Of a stretch of DNA of 58,185 bases, positions 23,680 through 32,646 are shown piece after piece. Numbering within the stretch: position 1 is the first letter of the stretch; every line of letters begins with the position of its first letter. The notes beneath the pieces are model-generated. The model did not search any database, was not told the DNA's origin, and saw only the letters and a program-made list of their open reading frames with translations. The position numbers and the translations under genes are program-made. Origin of the DNA: Clostridia bacterium (GTDB lineage: Bacteria > Bacillota > Clostridia > Oscillospirales > CAG-272); the NCBI GenBank assembly GCA_017631855.1, contig JAGBSP010000005.1, positions 1-58,185 on the forward strand. The letters are read 5' to 3'.

Positions 23680-24441
23680 ATGGAACATATCAAACGAGTG
23701 CTGAGCTACGTTCGCCGTGCGGTGGACGATTACGAAATGATTCGCGAGGGCGACAAGATCGCGGTGGGGGTATCAGCGGGCAAGGATTCGTTGACGCTTC
23801 TTTGCGCGATGGCGGAGCTTCGCCGTTTTTACCCTAAAAAATTTGAGCTTTGCGCCATTACGGTCGATATGGGATTTGAGGGTGCGGATTTTTCCAAAAT
23901 TTCGGCGCTTTGCGAGGAGCTTGGCGTGCCGTATCATATCATTCCCACCAAAATCTCTCAGGTGATTTTTGACGTGCGTAAGGAGAAAAATCCTTGCTCG
24001 CTTTGCGCCAAGATGCGCCGCGGCGCTCTCTATCGCGGAGCAAAGGAGCTTGGATGTACAACCGTGGCGCTCGGACATCATTTTGACGACGTGGTCGAAA
24101 CCTTTATGCTCAATCTCTTTTACGAGGGACGCATCGGGTGTTTTCAGCCCGTGACCTATCTGTCGAACACCGACATTACGATGATTCGCCCCATGATTTA
24201 TATGCCCGAAAAGGACGTGCGGTATTTTGCGACCAAAGTCGAGCTTCCCGTGATGAAATCTCCTTGTCCCGCCGACGGAAATACCGAGCGCGAGGAGATG
24301 AAACAGCTTCTTGCAAGACTCGAGCGCGAAAATAAGGGCTTGCGCTACCGCATTTTCGGTGCGATTCAACGCGGAGAGATCGACGGCTTCCGACCGATGG
24401 GAAAAATGCAAGGGGTTAAAAATTACAGTAACGAAGAATAA
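23680..24441 (+). CDS. ttcA: TtcA-like tRNA 2-thiocytidine synthetase family protein
   Basis: This 253-residue PP-loop ATPase has AVGVSAGKDSLTLL as the ATP pyrophosphatase loop and NPCSLCAKMRRGALY as the first CxxC site. The second site is KSPCPADG, with a single cysteine instead of CxxC; this still leaves the three cysteines needed to hold the [4Fe-4S] cluster in characterised TtcA. The family thiolates cytidine 32 of tRNAs. It follows the TrmN6-like gene without a gap and ends at a strong terminator. Confidence 0.85.
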   Translation: MEHIKRVLSYVRRAVDDYEMIREGDKIAVGVSAGKDSLTLLCAMAELRRFYPKKFELCAITVDMGFEGADFSKISALCEELGVPYHIIPTKISQVIFDVRKEKNPCSLCAKMRRGALYRGAKELGCTTVALGHHFDDVVETFMLNLFYEGRIGCFQPVTYLSNTDITMIRPMIYMPEKDVRYFATKVELPVMKSPCPADGNTEREEMKQLLARLERENKGLRYRIFGAIQRGEIDGFRPMGKMQGVKNYSNEE

Positions 24442-24450
24442 AAAAAGAAA

Positions 24451-24495
24451 CTTGGCGTACCTGCTTTATTACAGGTACGCCAAGACTCTTTTTAT
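24451..24495. terminator. Terminator between ttcA-like gene and radC
   Basis: CTTGGCGTACCTG and its complement form a 13-bp stem with an eight-base loop; A-rich before and CTTTTT after, so it can serve both convergent genes. Confidence 0.88.
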
Positions 24496-25214
24496 TTCTT
24501 TTTCTTGGTTTTTCTCTTCGATGAGGGCTTCGTTTCTTCAAATGCCTTATCATTACGCAAGATCGGAACGCATTCGTTGTCCACGACGATGAAATGGTCG
24601 ATGAGTGTGACGCCGAGCTGTTTGAAAATGAGTTGGATTTTTTGCGTCGTGATAATGTCCTGCTGTGAGGGAATGGGAATTCCGTCAGGATGATTATGCG
24701 CAAGGACTGCAGATGCCGCACCCGATTCGACGGCAAGCGCATTCATCTTTTGAATCGAAATTTCAGAACATCCCGCAAAGCCGCTGCCGACAACCTCGGT
24801 TTTTAAAATTTTTCCGGACGAGCTCAAAAGGATCAGATAAACCTTTTCCTTCGATTCTCCGATAAAGAGGGAGCAGAGATATTCCATCAGCGCCGCACGC
24901 GAGGTGAGAGGATGGGTAATAAAGTGCGCATCCTGCGAGTAGCGAGAGATGCCTTCGGAAATCAGGCGAAGGAAAAACGAGGCGTTTTCTCCGATACCTT
25001 CCACTTCTTCCAATTGTTGCTGATCTGCGTCAAAGACACGGCGAAAGCTACCAAATTTTTTGATGAGTCGATGTGCCTCTTCGTTGGTGTTCTTCCTTGG
25101 AATGGCATAATAAAGCAACAGCTCCATAATCTCATGATTCTCTAAGAGCGAAGGGTCCTTTATAAATTTTAGGCGCATTCGTCCGCGATGGCCCAAATGT
25201 AATTTCTTGTCCAT
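24492..25214 (-). CDS. radC: RadC family JAB1/MPN-domain protein
   Basis: This 240-residue protein belongs to the RadC family. The N-terminal half has a helix-hairpin-helix-like segment (VEGIGENASFFLRLI), and the C-terminal JAMM/MPN metal site is visible in VLAHNHPDGIPIPSQQD (the HxHxDG pattern). The biochemical role is unresolved; the old link to DNA repair is weak. The ATG at 25214 with AAAGGAG 8 bases upstream gives the N-terminus MDKKLHLGHRGRM, typical of clostridial RadC. The tail is Lys-rich (KRKTKKKK). Confidence 0.92.
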   Translation of the reverse strand: MDKKLHLGHRGRMRLKFIKDPSLLENHEIMELLLYYAIPRKNTNEEAHRLIKKFGSFRRVFDADQQQLEEVEGIGENASFFLRLISEGISRYSQDAHFITHPLTSRAALMEYLCSLFIGESKEKVYLILLSSSGKILKTEVVGSGFAGCSEISIQKMNALAVESGAASAVLAHNHPDGIPIPSQQDIITTQKIQLIFKQLGVTLIDHFIVVDNECVPILRNDKAFEETKPSSKRKTKKKK

Positions 25215-25396
25215 AAAAATGATCTCCTTTATTTTTGTTTCGATCATTGTACTACTTTTTACCCATATTGTCCCATTTTTTACCGATTTCGTCAATGTTT
25301 TGGAGAAAAAATTCCGATTTTTGCCGCTTATAAAGAAAAAAAGAAGGGAAAAACTACGAATAGGCGGCGAAAACCGTATCAAAGGAGGATTTGACA

Positions 25397-25612
25397 ATGA
25401 TCATGGACAGAATCGCCTTAATTATTACGATCATCGGCGCGCTGAACTGGGGAAGCATCGGTCTTTTCCGTTTCGATCTCGTTGCGTGGCTTTTCGGCGG
25501 TCAGACGGCTCTCGGCAGTCGCATCGTATATACCGTCGTGGCTTTGGCAGGAATCTGGTGCATTTCGCTCATTTTCCGTGCCCGCGAACGTTTTGAAGCG
25601 CTGGACGAATAA
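25397..25612 (+). CDS. DUF378 family small membrane protein
   Basis: This 71-residue protein has two transmembrane helices with the family core IGALNWGSIGLFRFDLVAWLFGG and a second helix VYTVVALAGIWCISLIF. DUF378 (YuzA) proteins are widespread in Firmicutes and have no known function. The ATG at 25397 lies 8 bases after AAAGGAGG; the TTG at 25391 is too close to that site, and ATG at 25403 is a weaker alternative. It is single-gene with its own terminator. Confidence 0.9.
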   Translation: MIMDRIALIITIIGALNWGSIGLFRFDLVAWLFGGQTALGSRIVYTVVALAGIWCISLIFRARERFEALDE

Positions 25613-25626
25613 TCAAGTATGAAAAA

Positions 25627-25661
25627 AGGAAGCTTGCTAAGGCAAGCTTCCTGATTTTTTA
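25627..25661. terminator. Terminator between the DUF378 gene and aspS
   Basis: AGGAAGCTTGC and GCAAGCTTCCT form an 11-bp stem around TAAG, then GATTTTTT. A-rich sequence before it lets it act for aspS as well. Confidence 0.9.
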
Positions 25662-27452
25662 TTCGGTTTCCTTGACGACCGCAAGGCAAAGCTCTGCGAG
25701 CGCGCCTGCGTCGGGCTCGGACGGACACTTGGTCATCAGCTCTGCCGCCGTCTGTACCTTCGGGAAGGCAATGACGTCGCGGATGTCCTCAAGGCCGAGC
25801 AGGAGGGTGACCAGACGGTCAAATCCGAAGGCAAGTCCACCGTGCGGCGGTACGCCGTAACGGAAGGCATCCAGCAGATAGCCGAACTTTTCCTGTGCCT
25901 CAGCCTCGGAAAGTCCGAGTACCTCGAACATCTTCGACTGGATTGCGCCGTCGTGAATTCTTACCGAGCCGCCGCCGAGCTCCGTGCCGTTAAGCACGAT
26001 GTCGTATGCCTTGGCGCGGACACGACCGGGATCGCTGTCAAGATACTGCAGATCCTCGTCCATCGGAGCGGTGAAGGGGTGGTGCATTGCGTAGAAGCGG
26101 CCGTCCTCCTCGCTGTACTCAAGCAGCGGGAATTCGGTGACCCAGAGGAACTTGAAGTTCATCGGATCGAGGATTCCCATACGCTTTGCGCACTCGCAAC
26201 GGAGCGCGCCGAGCGAGTCGAACACGACCTTGTTTTTATCGGCAACGATGAGGACGAGGTCGCCTGCCTCGGCGCCCATTGCCGCCTTGATGGCTTCGTT
26301 CTCTTCGTCGGTCAGGAATTTTGCATACGAGGACGAGATCTCACCCGTGGGCGCCCACTTGAGCCAAGCAAGTCCCTTTGCCTTGTAGAGCTTTACAAAC
26401 TCAACCAGCGAGTCGATCTCCTTGCGCGAGAACTTTGCGCCGCCCTTGACGTTGATACCGCGAACCGAGCCGCCGTTTTCGATTGCTCCCGAGAACACCT
26501 TGAATTCGCAGGTGCGAAGGATCTCGGAAAGGTTGGTCAGCTCATAGCCAAAGCGGATGTCGGGCTTGTCCGAGCCAAAGCGGTCCATCGCTTCCGCATA
26601 GGGCATACGCGGGAAATCTTCGGTGACTTCGATATTCATATAGTCCTTCAGAAGGCGCTTGAGGAAGCCCTCGTGCATCTTCATTACGTCATCTGCCGTG
26701 ACGAAGGACATCTCGGTATCGATCTGCGTAAATTCGGGCTGACGGTCCGCGCGAAGATCCTCGTCGCGGTAGCAGCGCGCCAACTGGAAGTAACGGTCAA
26801 AGCCCGAAACCATCAAAAGCTGCTTATAGAGCTGAGGCGACTGGGGAAGTGCGTAGAATTTTCCTTTGTGAACACGGGAGGGAACGAGGTAGTCACGCGC
26901 ACCCTCGGGGGTAGGTTTGCAGAGTGTGGGGGTTTCGATATCGATGAATCCCTGCTCAGCGTAGTAGTCGCGTGCGATCTTAGAAACGCGGGAGCGAGCG
27001 ATGATATTTCTCTGCATATCGGGACGGCGCAGGTCGAGATAACGGTGCTTCAGACGAAGCTCTGCGTTGACGCGGCTGTCCTCGACGATCTCGAAGGGAG
27101 GCGTTTCGGCTGCCGAGAGAATGCTGAATTCGTCGACGGCAATCTCGATCTCTCCCGTCGGAATGTTTTTGTTGACGGCACCCTCGCCGCGGCGGCGAAC
27201 GAGTCCCTTCGCGCAGAGCACGAACTCGGCGCGGACGCTGAATGCTTTTTTGAAGATCTCGCGGTCGGTTGCATCGTCAAATGAGAGCTGAACGATACCC
27301 GTTCGGTCGTGCAGGTCAATGAAGATGAGAGCGCCAAGGTCTCTCTGCTTTTGCGCCCATCCCATCACGCAAACGCGCTCTCCGACGTTCTCTGCCGAGA
27401 GGGTTGCGCAATAGTGTGTGCGCTTATCAGTTGCTTTTAATAATTCTGCCAT
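25659..27452 (-). CDS. aspS: Aspartyl-tRNA synthetase
   Basis: This 597-residue class II synthetase is of bacterial type. The N-terminal OB-fold anticodon domain contains VMGWAQKQRDLGALIFIDLHDR (shortened: RDLGALIFIDLHDRTG). Motif 2 is FQLARCYRDEDLRADRQPEF (core YRDEDLRADR), an inserted GAD domain spans about 300-410, and motif 3 is GGLAFGFDRLVTLLLG. It charges tRNA-Asp; whether it also charges tRNA-Asn cannot be read by eye. It is 25 bases downstream of the phosphoribosyltransferase gene and probably co-transcribed. Confidence 0.97.
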   Translation of the reverse strand: MAELLKATDKRTHYCATLSAENVGERVCVMGWAQKQRDLGALIFIDLHDRTGIVQLSFDDATDREIFKKAFSVRAEFVLCAKGLVRRRGEGAVNKNIPTGEIEIAVDEFSILSAAETPPFEIVEDSRVNAELRLKHRYLDLRRPDMQRNIIARSRVSKIARDYYAEQGFIDIETPTLCKPTPEGARDYLVPSRVHKGKFYALPQSPQLYKQLLMVSGFDRYFQLARCYRDEDLRADRQPEFTQIDTEMSFVTADDVMKMHEGFLKRLLKDYMNIEVTEDFPRMPYAEAMDRFGSDKPDIRFGYELTNLSEILRTCEFKVFSGAIENGGSVRGINVKGGAKFSRKEIDSLVEFVKLYKAKGLAWLKWAPTGEISSSYAKFLTDEENEAIKAAMGAEAGDLVLIVADKNKVVFDSLGALRCECAKRMGILDPMNFKFLWVTEFPLLEYSEEDGRFYAMHHPFTAPMDEDLQYLDSDPGRVRAKAYDIVLNGTELGGGSVRIHDGAIQSKMFEVLGLSEAEAQEKFGYLLDAFRYGVPPHGGLAFGFDRLVTLLLGLEDIRDVIAFPKVQTAAELMTKCPSEPDAGALAELCLAVVKETE

Positions 27453-27477
27453 GATTTATAGTTCCTTTCGTATCAAG

Positions 27478-28041
27478 TCAAGCAATAGGATTTCCTTCGC
27501 GGTCGAAGAGGGGGAGCTTTTCAAGGTAAATCAGATCCTTGCGCTCCTGTGCGTCGCCCTCGGCAAAGATCGTCATTTTTCCGCAGATGATGCCGCCTGC
27601 CTTTTCGACAAGATGCTCGATGGCGCGGAGCGATTCTCCCGTGGAGATGACGTCGTCGACGATCAGAATTTTTTTGCCGCGCATTTCTTCGGCATCTGCT
27701 TGGTCGAGGTAAAGCTTCTGATCCTTTTCGGTGGTGATCGAATGAAGTTCTGCTTCAAAAACGCCTGTCATATAGAGTTTGGGAGATTTTCTTGCAAGAA
27801 AATATTTTTGATTGCCTGCAAGTCTTGCCATTTCGTGCACCAGCGGAATTCCCTTGGCTTCGGCGGAGATCATATAATCATACTCGGGTGCGCGTGCGAG
27901 AAGCGCCTCGGCGCAAGCGGTGGTGAGCTCGGGATCTCCAAAAATGACGAATGCACCGATCATCAGCGTATCGCTGATCGGGCAGAGGGGGAGTGCGCGG
28001 TCAAGACCCGCAATCTTCGTTTTGTAATATAACTGTTCCAT
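27478..28041 (-). CDS. Adenine phosphoribosyltransferase-like protein
   Basis: This 187-residue type I phosphoribosyltransferase has the PRPP-binding motif KKILIVDDVISTGESL (about 128-143), and MISAEAKGIPLVHEMARLAG and KYFLARKSPKLYM resemble Apt/Xpt family segments. It probably salvages a purine base; the base specificity is not certain because the family-specific hood region is short and divergent. The start at 28041 (MEQLYYKTK) follows a purine-rich GAGAG site; the longer frame would run into the A/T-rich promoter region. It is likely the first gene of an operon with aspS. Confidence 0.85.
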   Translation of the reverse strand: MEQLYYKTKIAGLDRALPLCPISDTLMIGAFVIFGDPELTTACAEALLARAPEYDYMISAEAKGIPLVHEMARLAGNQKYFLARKSPKLYMTGVFEAELHSITTEKDQKLYLDQADAEEMRGKKILIVDDVISTGESLRAIEHLVEKAGGIICGKMTIFAEGDAQERKDLIYLEKLPLFDREGNPIA

Positions 28042-28154
28042 TTTGTTTCTCTCTTTCAAAAACAATCTGTCAGCATAATGCCTCAATTTAATATTATACA
28101 CGAAACTCGGAGGGCTGTCAATCGAAAAGAGAGATTTTTTCCAAAAAAGTTAAA

Positions 28155-28192
28155 AAATAAAAAGCAGTTTTCCGAAACGAAAACTGCTTTTT
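28155..28192 (-). terminator. Terminator of rpmB
   Basis: AAAAAGCAGTTTTC (28159-28172) pairs with 28179-28192; on the minus strand the stem ends in a T-run. Confidence 0.88.
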
Positions 28193-28223
28193 ATAGGTTG
28201 CTTTCCTATTGCTATCCAAAAAC

Positions 28224-28409
28224 TTACGCTCTGGTGATCTTACCGGAACGCAGGCAACGGGAGCAAACAGTAACGGTCTTGGGTGTACCGTCAACAATTG
28301 CCTTTACCTTGCGAATATTGGGCTTCCAAGATCTGTTGGTCTTACGATGAGAGTGGGAAACGGCCTGTCCGAAAACGACACCCTTTCCGCAGATGCTGCA
28401 CTTTGCCAT
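28224..28409 (-). CDS. rpmB: 50S ribosomal protein L28
   Basis: This 61-residue basic protein starts MAKCSICGKGVVFGQAVSHSH, the diagnostic L28 N-terminus, and carries a zinc-ribbon pair (CSICG and CSRCL), so it is the zinc-binding form. RBS TAAGGAGGTG lies 5 bases before the ATG. It is monocistronic with its own promoter and terminator. Confidence 0.98.
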   Translation of the reverse strand: MAKCSICGKGVVFGQAVSHSHRKTNRSWKPNIRKVKAIVDGTPKTVTVCSRCLRSGKITRA

Positions 28410-28490
28410 ATTGACACCTCCTTATGTGTACAAGCCGAACGAAAGTCGTCCGATCGTGCGTTGCTCGTTGATTTTCATAGAACATTTGCT

Positions 28491-28519
28491 ATTATATCAT
28501 ATTCAAAATAAAAATGCAA
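28491..28519 (-). promoter_or_regulatory. Promoter of rpmB
   Basis: On the minus strand, TTGCAT (28514-28519) and TATAAT (28491-28496) are separated by 17 bases, about 80 bases before the start codon. Confidence 0.75.
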
Positions 28520-28577
28520 GAGTTTTTTGAAAAAAATTTTTGATGAAGCGAAAATTTTTCTGAAAATACCGAAAAAG

Positions 28578-29888
28578 TCAGAGTTTTTCGCCAAAGCAAA
28601 GGGTATTGTCGGTCCGATTGAGTCGAACTCGGCAAAATTCTCCGTGCAGAGGGCGCTCTGAGGGGACGGCAACCTCCAAAAAGTCGGCGGTGTGTCCGTA
28701 GGCGACACCGTCCTTGTAGGTTTCAAAGAGAACCTCTGTGACGGGCGCGGTGACAATGGCGTCCCGAAGCAGCTCCTCTCGTGTGCTTGCGGCAACCGCT
28801 TCGAGCTCGTGCAGGCGGCGGCGCTTGACCTCGGTGGGGATCTGTCCCGTCATCTCGGCGGCGGGCGTTCCCTTGCGTTTGGAGTAGGGGAAGAGATGTA
28901 CCATCAAAAATCGTGCACGGCGTAAAAAATCTGCCGTTTCGAGGAAATCCTCTTCGCTCTCTCCGGGAAAGCCGACGATGACGTCGGTGGTGAATTTGAC
29001 GTTCGGAATGGCTTCGCGCAAAAGCTCAATGGCGTGCATCGCCTGATCTGCGTTGTATTTTCGCTTCATCGTTGCTAAAACGCGACTGCTTCCGCTTTGC
29101 AGGGAAAGGTGAAAATGCGGTGCGAGCGACGAAAGCTTTGCGATGCGACGGACAAAGTCGGGACGGATCAGCGAGGGGTCAAGTGATCCGAGGCGCACTC
29201 TGCCAATCCCTTCGATCTTGTCAATCTCCTCCAAGAGGGAGGCAAGGTCGGCATTCTCAAGATCCTTACCGTAGGACGCCGTTTCGATGCCCGTCAGCAC
29301 GATCTCGCGACAGCCGCGCTCGGTCATCATCTTGACCTCGGCAATCACGTCCTCGGGTGCTTTGGAGCGGATTTTTCCACGTGCCGAGGGGATGATGCAG
29401 TAGGTGCATCGGCTTTCACAGCCGTCCTCGATCTTGATATAGGCGCGGGTGCGCTCAAAGGAGTGGATCTGCATTTTCTCAAAGCAGGCGACGTCGATGT
29501 CTGAGATGAAGATGCGTGGCGTATCCGCCTTTTTGCCTTCGTCGAAGAGTCTTCGAAGCTCGCGGGCGGCAAGAAGCTTTTCGCTGTTTCCTACGACCGC
29601 ATCCACACCGTCAATCGCGGCGATTGCTTCTGCCGAGGTCTGCGCCAAGCATCCCGTGACGACGACGTACGCGTCGGGATTTTTGGTGATCGCGCGACGG
29701 ATGAACTGACGCGCCTTGCGATCCGACTCCGCTGTGACGGTACAGGTGTTGATGATATAGGCGTCGCATAGCTCTGCGGGCGACGAGATTTCAAATCCTT
29801 TGCGTGCGAGCTCTTCGGCGATCGCTTCGGATTCATATTGATTTACCTTGCATCCAAGGGTATAAATACCAACGGTTTTTTTCTGCAT
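28578..29888 (-). CDS. mtaB: tRNA t6A37 methylthiotransferase MtaB
   Basis: This 436-residue radical-SAM methylthiotransferase converts N6-threonylcarbamoyladenosine 37 to its 2-methylthio form. The N-terminal UPF0004 domain binds an auxiliary cluster through GCKVN, NTCTV and TGCLA cysteines; the radical SAM motif is CESRCTYC (about 157-164). The tail is a TRAM-like domain (VLFETYKDGVAYGHT). The start at 29888 follows GGAG by 9 bases. A homologous enzyme, RimO, is encoded at 42684-44030; the GCKVNQYES motif here distinguishes MtaB from it. Confidence 0.94.
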   Translation of the reverse strand: MQKKTVGIYTLGCKVNQYESEAIAEELARKGFEISSPAELCDAYIINTCTVTAESDRKARQFIRRAITKNPDAYVVVTGCLAQTSAEAIAAIDGVDAVVGNSEKLLAARELRRLFDEGKKADTPRIFISDIDVACFEKMQIHSFERTRAYIKIEDGCESRCTYCIIPSARGKIRSKAPEDVIAEVKMMTERGCREIVLTGIETASYGKDLENADLASLLEEIDKIEGIGRVRLGSLDPSLIRPDFVRRIAKLSSLAPHFHLSLQSGSSRVLATMKRKYNADQAMHAIELLREAIPNVKFTTDVIVGFPGESEEDFLETADFLRRARFLMVHLFPYSKRKGTPAAEMTGQIPTEVKRRRLHELEAVAASTREELLRDAIVTAPVTEVLFETYKDGVAYGHTADFLEVAVPSERPLHGEFCRVRLNRTDNTLCFGEKL

Positions 29889-29983
29889 ATTCAATCTCCG
29901 AACGTTTCTTACCATTACTGTATCTATTTTATCACGATTTTCGTTTTTTGTAAACACCTCAGCGCCAAATTTATCAAATCCTC

Positions 29984-30012
29984 TTGCAAAGAAAGGCGAA
30001 ATCTATTATAAT
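29984..30012 (+). promoter_or_regulatory. Promoter of the pseudouridine synthase-lnt-rhamnosidase operon
   Basis: TTGCAA at 29984-29989 and TATAAT at 30007-30012 are separated by 17 bases. Confidence 0.75.
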
Positions 30013-30040
30013 AAAAGGGAATAAAAATGAAGGGTGATGG

Positions 30041-31006
30041 ATGATGAGAATTCTTACGGTACAGAAAAACGACGCGGGACAGCGGCTGGATAAATTTCTT
30101 GCCAAAGCGGTCAAGGGATTACCCACGTCAATGATGTATAAGCTGATCCGAACCAAAAAGATCAAGGTCAATCGCAAGCGCACCGAGCCGAAGTATATGC
30201 TCTCGGAGGGCGACGAGGTACAGCTTTTTATCCGCGAGGAATTCTTTGATTCCCCCGAAAAGGATGAGGGCGCGCTCGTACGAATCAAGCCAAAGCTGAA
30301 CATCCTTTACGAGGACGAAAATATTATGCTTCTCAACAAACGCCCCGGCGTACTCGTGCACGAGGATACTGCGGCGGCGGAAAACACCCTCATTATGCAT
30401 ATTCAGGCGTATCTGTATCAGAACGGCTCGTACGATCCCGAGGAGGAGCAGTCGTTTGCTCCCGCACTCTGCAATCGGATCGACCGAAACACGGGTGGTA
30501 TTGTGATTGCGGCAAAGAATGCCGAAGCGCTTCGCGTGATGAATGAGAAAATCCGCAACAATGAAATTTCAAAGTTTTATCTCTGCTTGGTACACGGCAC
30601 GCCGAAGCCCGAACAAGCGACGCTGCACGGCTATCTTCGCAAGAACAGCGCCGACAACCGAGTGGAGGTGCGCGAAGCTTATTTTTCGGGTGCCAAGGAG
30701 ATCATTACAAAATATCGTGTGCGCGAGAAGCGCGGTGATGTGTCGCTCCTTGAGGTGGAGCTCGTCACGGGACGGACGCACCAGATCCGTGCGCACATGG
30801 CATCGATCGGACATCCTCTGCTTGGCGACGGAAAGTACGGAATCAACCGTGCGGAGAAGCAGAGAGGCTATAAATATCAAGCACTTTATGCGTACAGGCT
30901 TTGCTTTGACCACACCGAAAACGAAAATGCGCTGTCCTATCTCGAGGGAAAAAGCTTTGCTTTAGATGAAAAGGAAATTTGGTTTTTGAATGAAAAGGAA
31001 TGTTAA
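30041..31006 (+). CDS. RluC/RluD family 23S rRNA pseudouridine synthase
   Basis: This 321-residue protein has an N-terminal S4 RNA-binding domain (GQRLDKFLAKAVKGLP) and a RluA-family catalytic domain. The catalytic aspartate is in NRIDRNTGGIVIAAKN, a variant of the usual HRLDxxTSG, and the later motif GRTHQIRAHMASIGHPLLGD is canonical (core TGRTHQIRAH). The target uridines in 23S rRNA are inferred as those of RluC. Two ATGs (30041, 30044) are possible. It begins a three-gene run with lnt 14 bases downstream. Confidence 0.93.
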   Translation: MMRILTVQKNDAGQRLDKFLAKAVKGLPTSMMYKLIRTKKIKVNRKRTEPKYMLSEGDEVQLFIREEFFDSPEKDEGALVRIKPKLNILYEDENIMLLNKRPGVLVHEDTAAAENTLIMHIQAYLYQNGSYDPEEEQSFAPALCNRIDRNTGGIVIAAKNAEALRVMNEKIRNNEISKFYLCLVHGTPKPEQATLHGYLRKNSADNRVEVREAYFSGAKEIITKYRVREKRGDVSLLEVELVTGRTHQIRAHMASIGHPLLGDGKYGINRAEKQRGYKYQALYAYRLCFDHTENENALSYLEGKSFALDEKEIWFLNEKEC

Positions 31007-31020
31007 GGAAGGAGAAAACA

Positions 31021-32646
31021 ATGCTTGACGGGCTTTTGGAATTGAAGAAAAAATGGCTTCGTTTTGCGCTTTTGGGAGGCAGTGCGATTTTGACGGGCTT
31101 GACCCTCGTGTTTCCCGCCGTTGACTTTCTCGAATGGCTGACGCTGATCCCTGCGTGCCTGTTTTTGTTTCGCTTCGCTTCGGACGAAGGGGTGCGGCTT
31201 CGCACGCTTTACGGGTACGGCTGTTTCTTCTTCTATTGTTATTATCTGACGGTATTCCATTGGTTTTTGAACCTCTATCCGCTGGAATTTGTGGACGGAA
31301 TGTCAAAGCTCGGCGCGCTTGCCGTCGTGCTTGTGGCGTGGCTTGGGCTCTCGCTTCTGCAAACCCTTTTTGGAGGACTTTTATTCGTCCTTTGCGGAAT
31401 TCTGTTCCGCGGACGCTTGGCACGGCGGTATTCGATGGCGCGTCCCTTTCTCTTGGCGCTTCTTTGGGCGGTCTACGAATGGACGCAGACACTTGGCTGG
31501 TGGGGCGTACCTTGGGGACGCTTGCCGCTTGGACAGTCGAAGTATCTTGTGGGACTTCAAACGGCATCTCTGTTCGGACCGTATCTTGTAACCTTTTTGC
31601 TCGTTGCCGTCAACGCGTGCGCGGCGTGGGCGCTGATCTCGCTTCTTCGTAAGGAGCGCGTCGTGACGAAGCTTGCCTGCCTTTCGATGGCGGTGATGCT
31701 CCTCGCACAGTACGGTGTGGGAACGCTTCTTTGGTTTCTTCCCAAAGAGGAGGGGGAGAAGCTGACGGTTGCCGTGGTTCAGGGGAATATTTCCTCACAC
31801 GAAAAGTGGAACAGTTCCAGCACCGAACGCACGATGGAGGTCTATGAGAATTATACGCGAGAGGCGGCAGAGGCGGGCGCGAAGATCGTCGTCTGGCCCG
31901 AAACCGCGTTTCCCTATAACGTAACGAAGCGAAATTCTCTTGGTAAATTCGTTTCGGCTCTTGCCAAGGATACGGGCGTGACGATTCTCGTCGGCGGTTT
32001 TTCGGAAGCCGAGTACGGAGATTACAACGCAATTCTTTGTTTTCTCCCCGACGGTACGCTCTCCGAAACGGTGTACGCCAAGCGCAGACTCGTGCCGTTT
32101 GGAGAATTTGTACCCTTTCGTCCGTTGATTGACGTGCTGATCCCGCCGCTTGCCGATCTGGTGCTCAGCGGCAACATCATTGCCGAGGGAGAAGAGCCGA
32201 ACGTCTTTTTCTTAGAGGAGGGCGGCGTTGGCTCGCTGATCTGCTTTGACTCGATCTATGAAGAACTGACGCGTGAAAGCGTGCTTTCGGGCGCGGAAGT
32301 GATCGCACTTTCGACCAACGACTCTTGGTTTACCGATTCTGCCGCGCTTTCGATGCACAATGCGCAAGCACAGCTTCGCGCCATCGAGAGCGGAAGATAT
32401 ATTGCGCGTTCGGCAAATACGGGAATTTCGACCGTGATCTCGGATCGCGGGGAGGTGCTTGCCTCGCTCGAACCGCTCGTTGACGGGGTACTCGTGGAAG
32501 AGGTTGAGCTTCGCGAGGAGCATACGTTCTATACCCGTATCGGGAATTTATTCGTCTATCTTGCGGCAATCTTTCTCGCCTTTTTGGTGGGAGAGGAGCT
32601 TTTGCGCACAAGAACAAAACGAAAAAAAGAAAAGGAACTCAAATGA
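31021..32646 (+). CDS. lnt: Apolipoprotein N-acyltransferase
   Basis: This 541-residue protein has about six to eight N-terminal membrane helices (to about 225), a nitrilase-fold periplasm-facing domain and a last C-terminal helix. The nitrilase triad is intact: Glu294 (VVWPETAFPYN), Lys354 (YAKRRLVPFGEF) and Cys408 (GSLICFDSIYEE). Lnt adds the third acyl chain to lipoproteins; it is classic in Gram-negatives and Actinobacteria and less usual in Firmicutes. Three predicted lipoproteins lie in this window. AAGGAG lies 7 bases before the ATG at 31021. Its stop overlaps the rhamnosidase start. Confidence 0.93.
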   Translation: MLDGLLELKKKWLRFALLGGSAILTGLTLVFPAVDFLEWLTLIPACLFLFRFASDEGVRLRTLYGYGCFFFYCYYLTVFHWFLNLYPLEFVDGMSKLGALAVVLVAWLGLSLLQTLFGGLLFVLCGILFRGRLARRYSMARPFLLALLWAVYEWTQTLGWWGVPWGRLPLGQSKYLVGLQTASLFGPYLVTFLLVAVNACAAWALISLLRKERVVTKLACLSMAVMLLAQYGVGTLLWFLPKEEGEKLTVAVVQGNISSHEKWNSSSTERTMEVYENYTREAAEAGAKIVVWPETAFPYNVTKRNSLGKFVSALAKDTGVTILVGGFSEAEYGDYNAILCFLPDGTLSETVYAKRRLVPFGEFVPFRPLIDVLIPPLADLVLSGNIIAEGEEPNVFFLEEGGVGSLICFDSIYEELTRESVLSGAEVIALSTNDSWFTDSAALSMHNAQAQLRAIESGRYIARSANTGISTVISDRGEVLASLEPLVDGVLVEEVELREEHTFYTRIGNLFVYLAAIFLAFLVGEELLRTRTKRKKEKELK

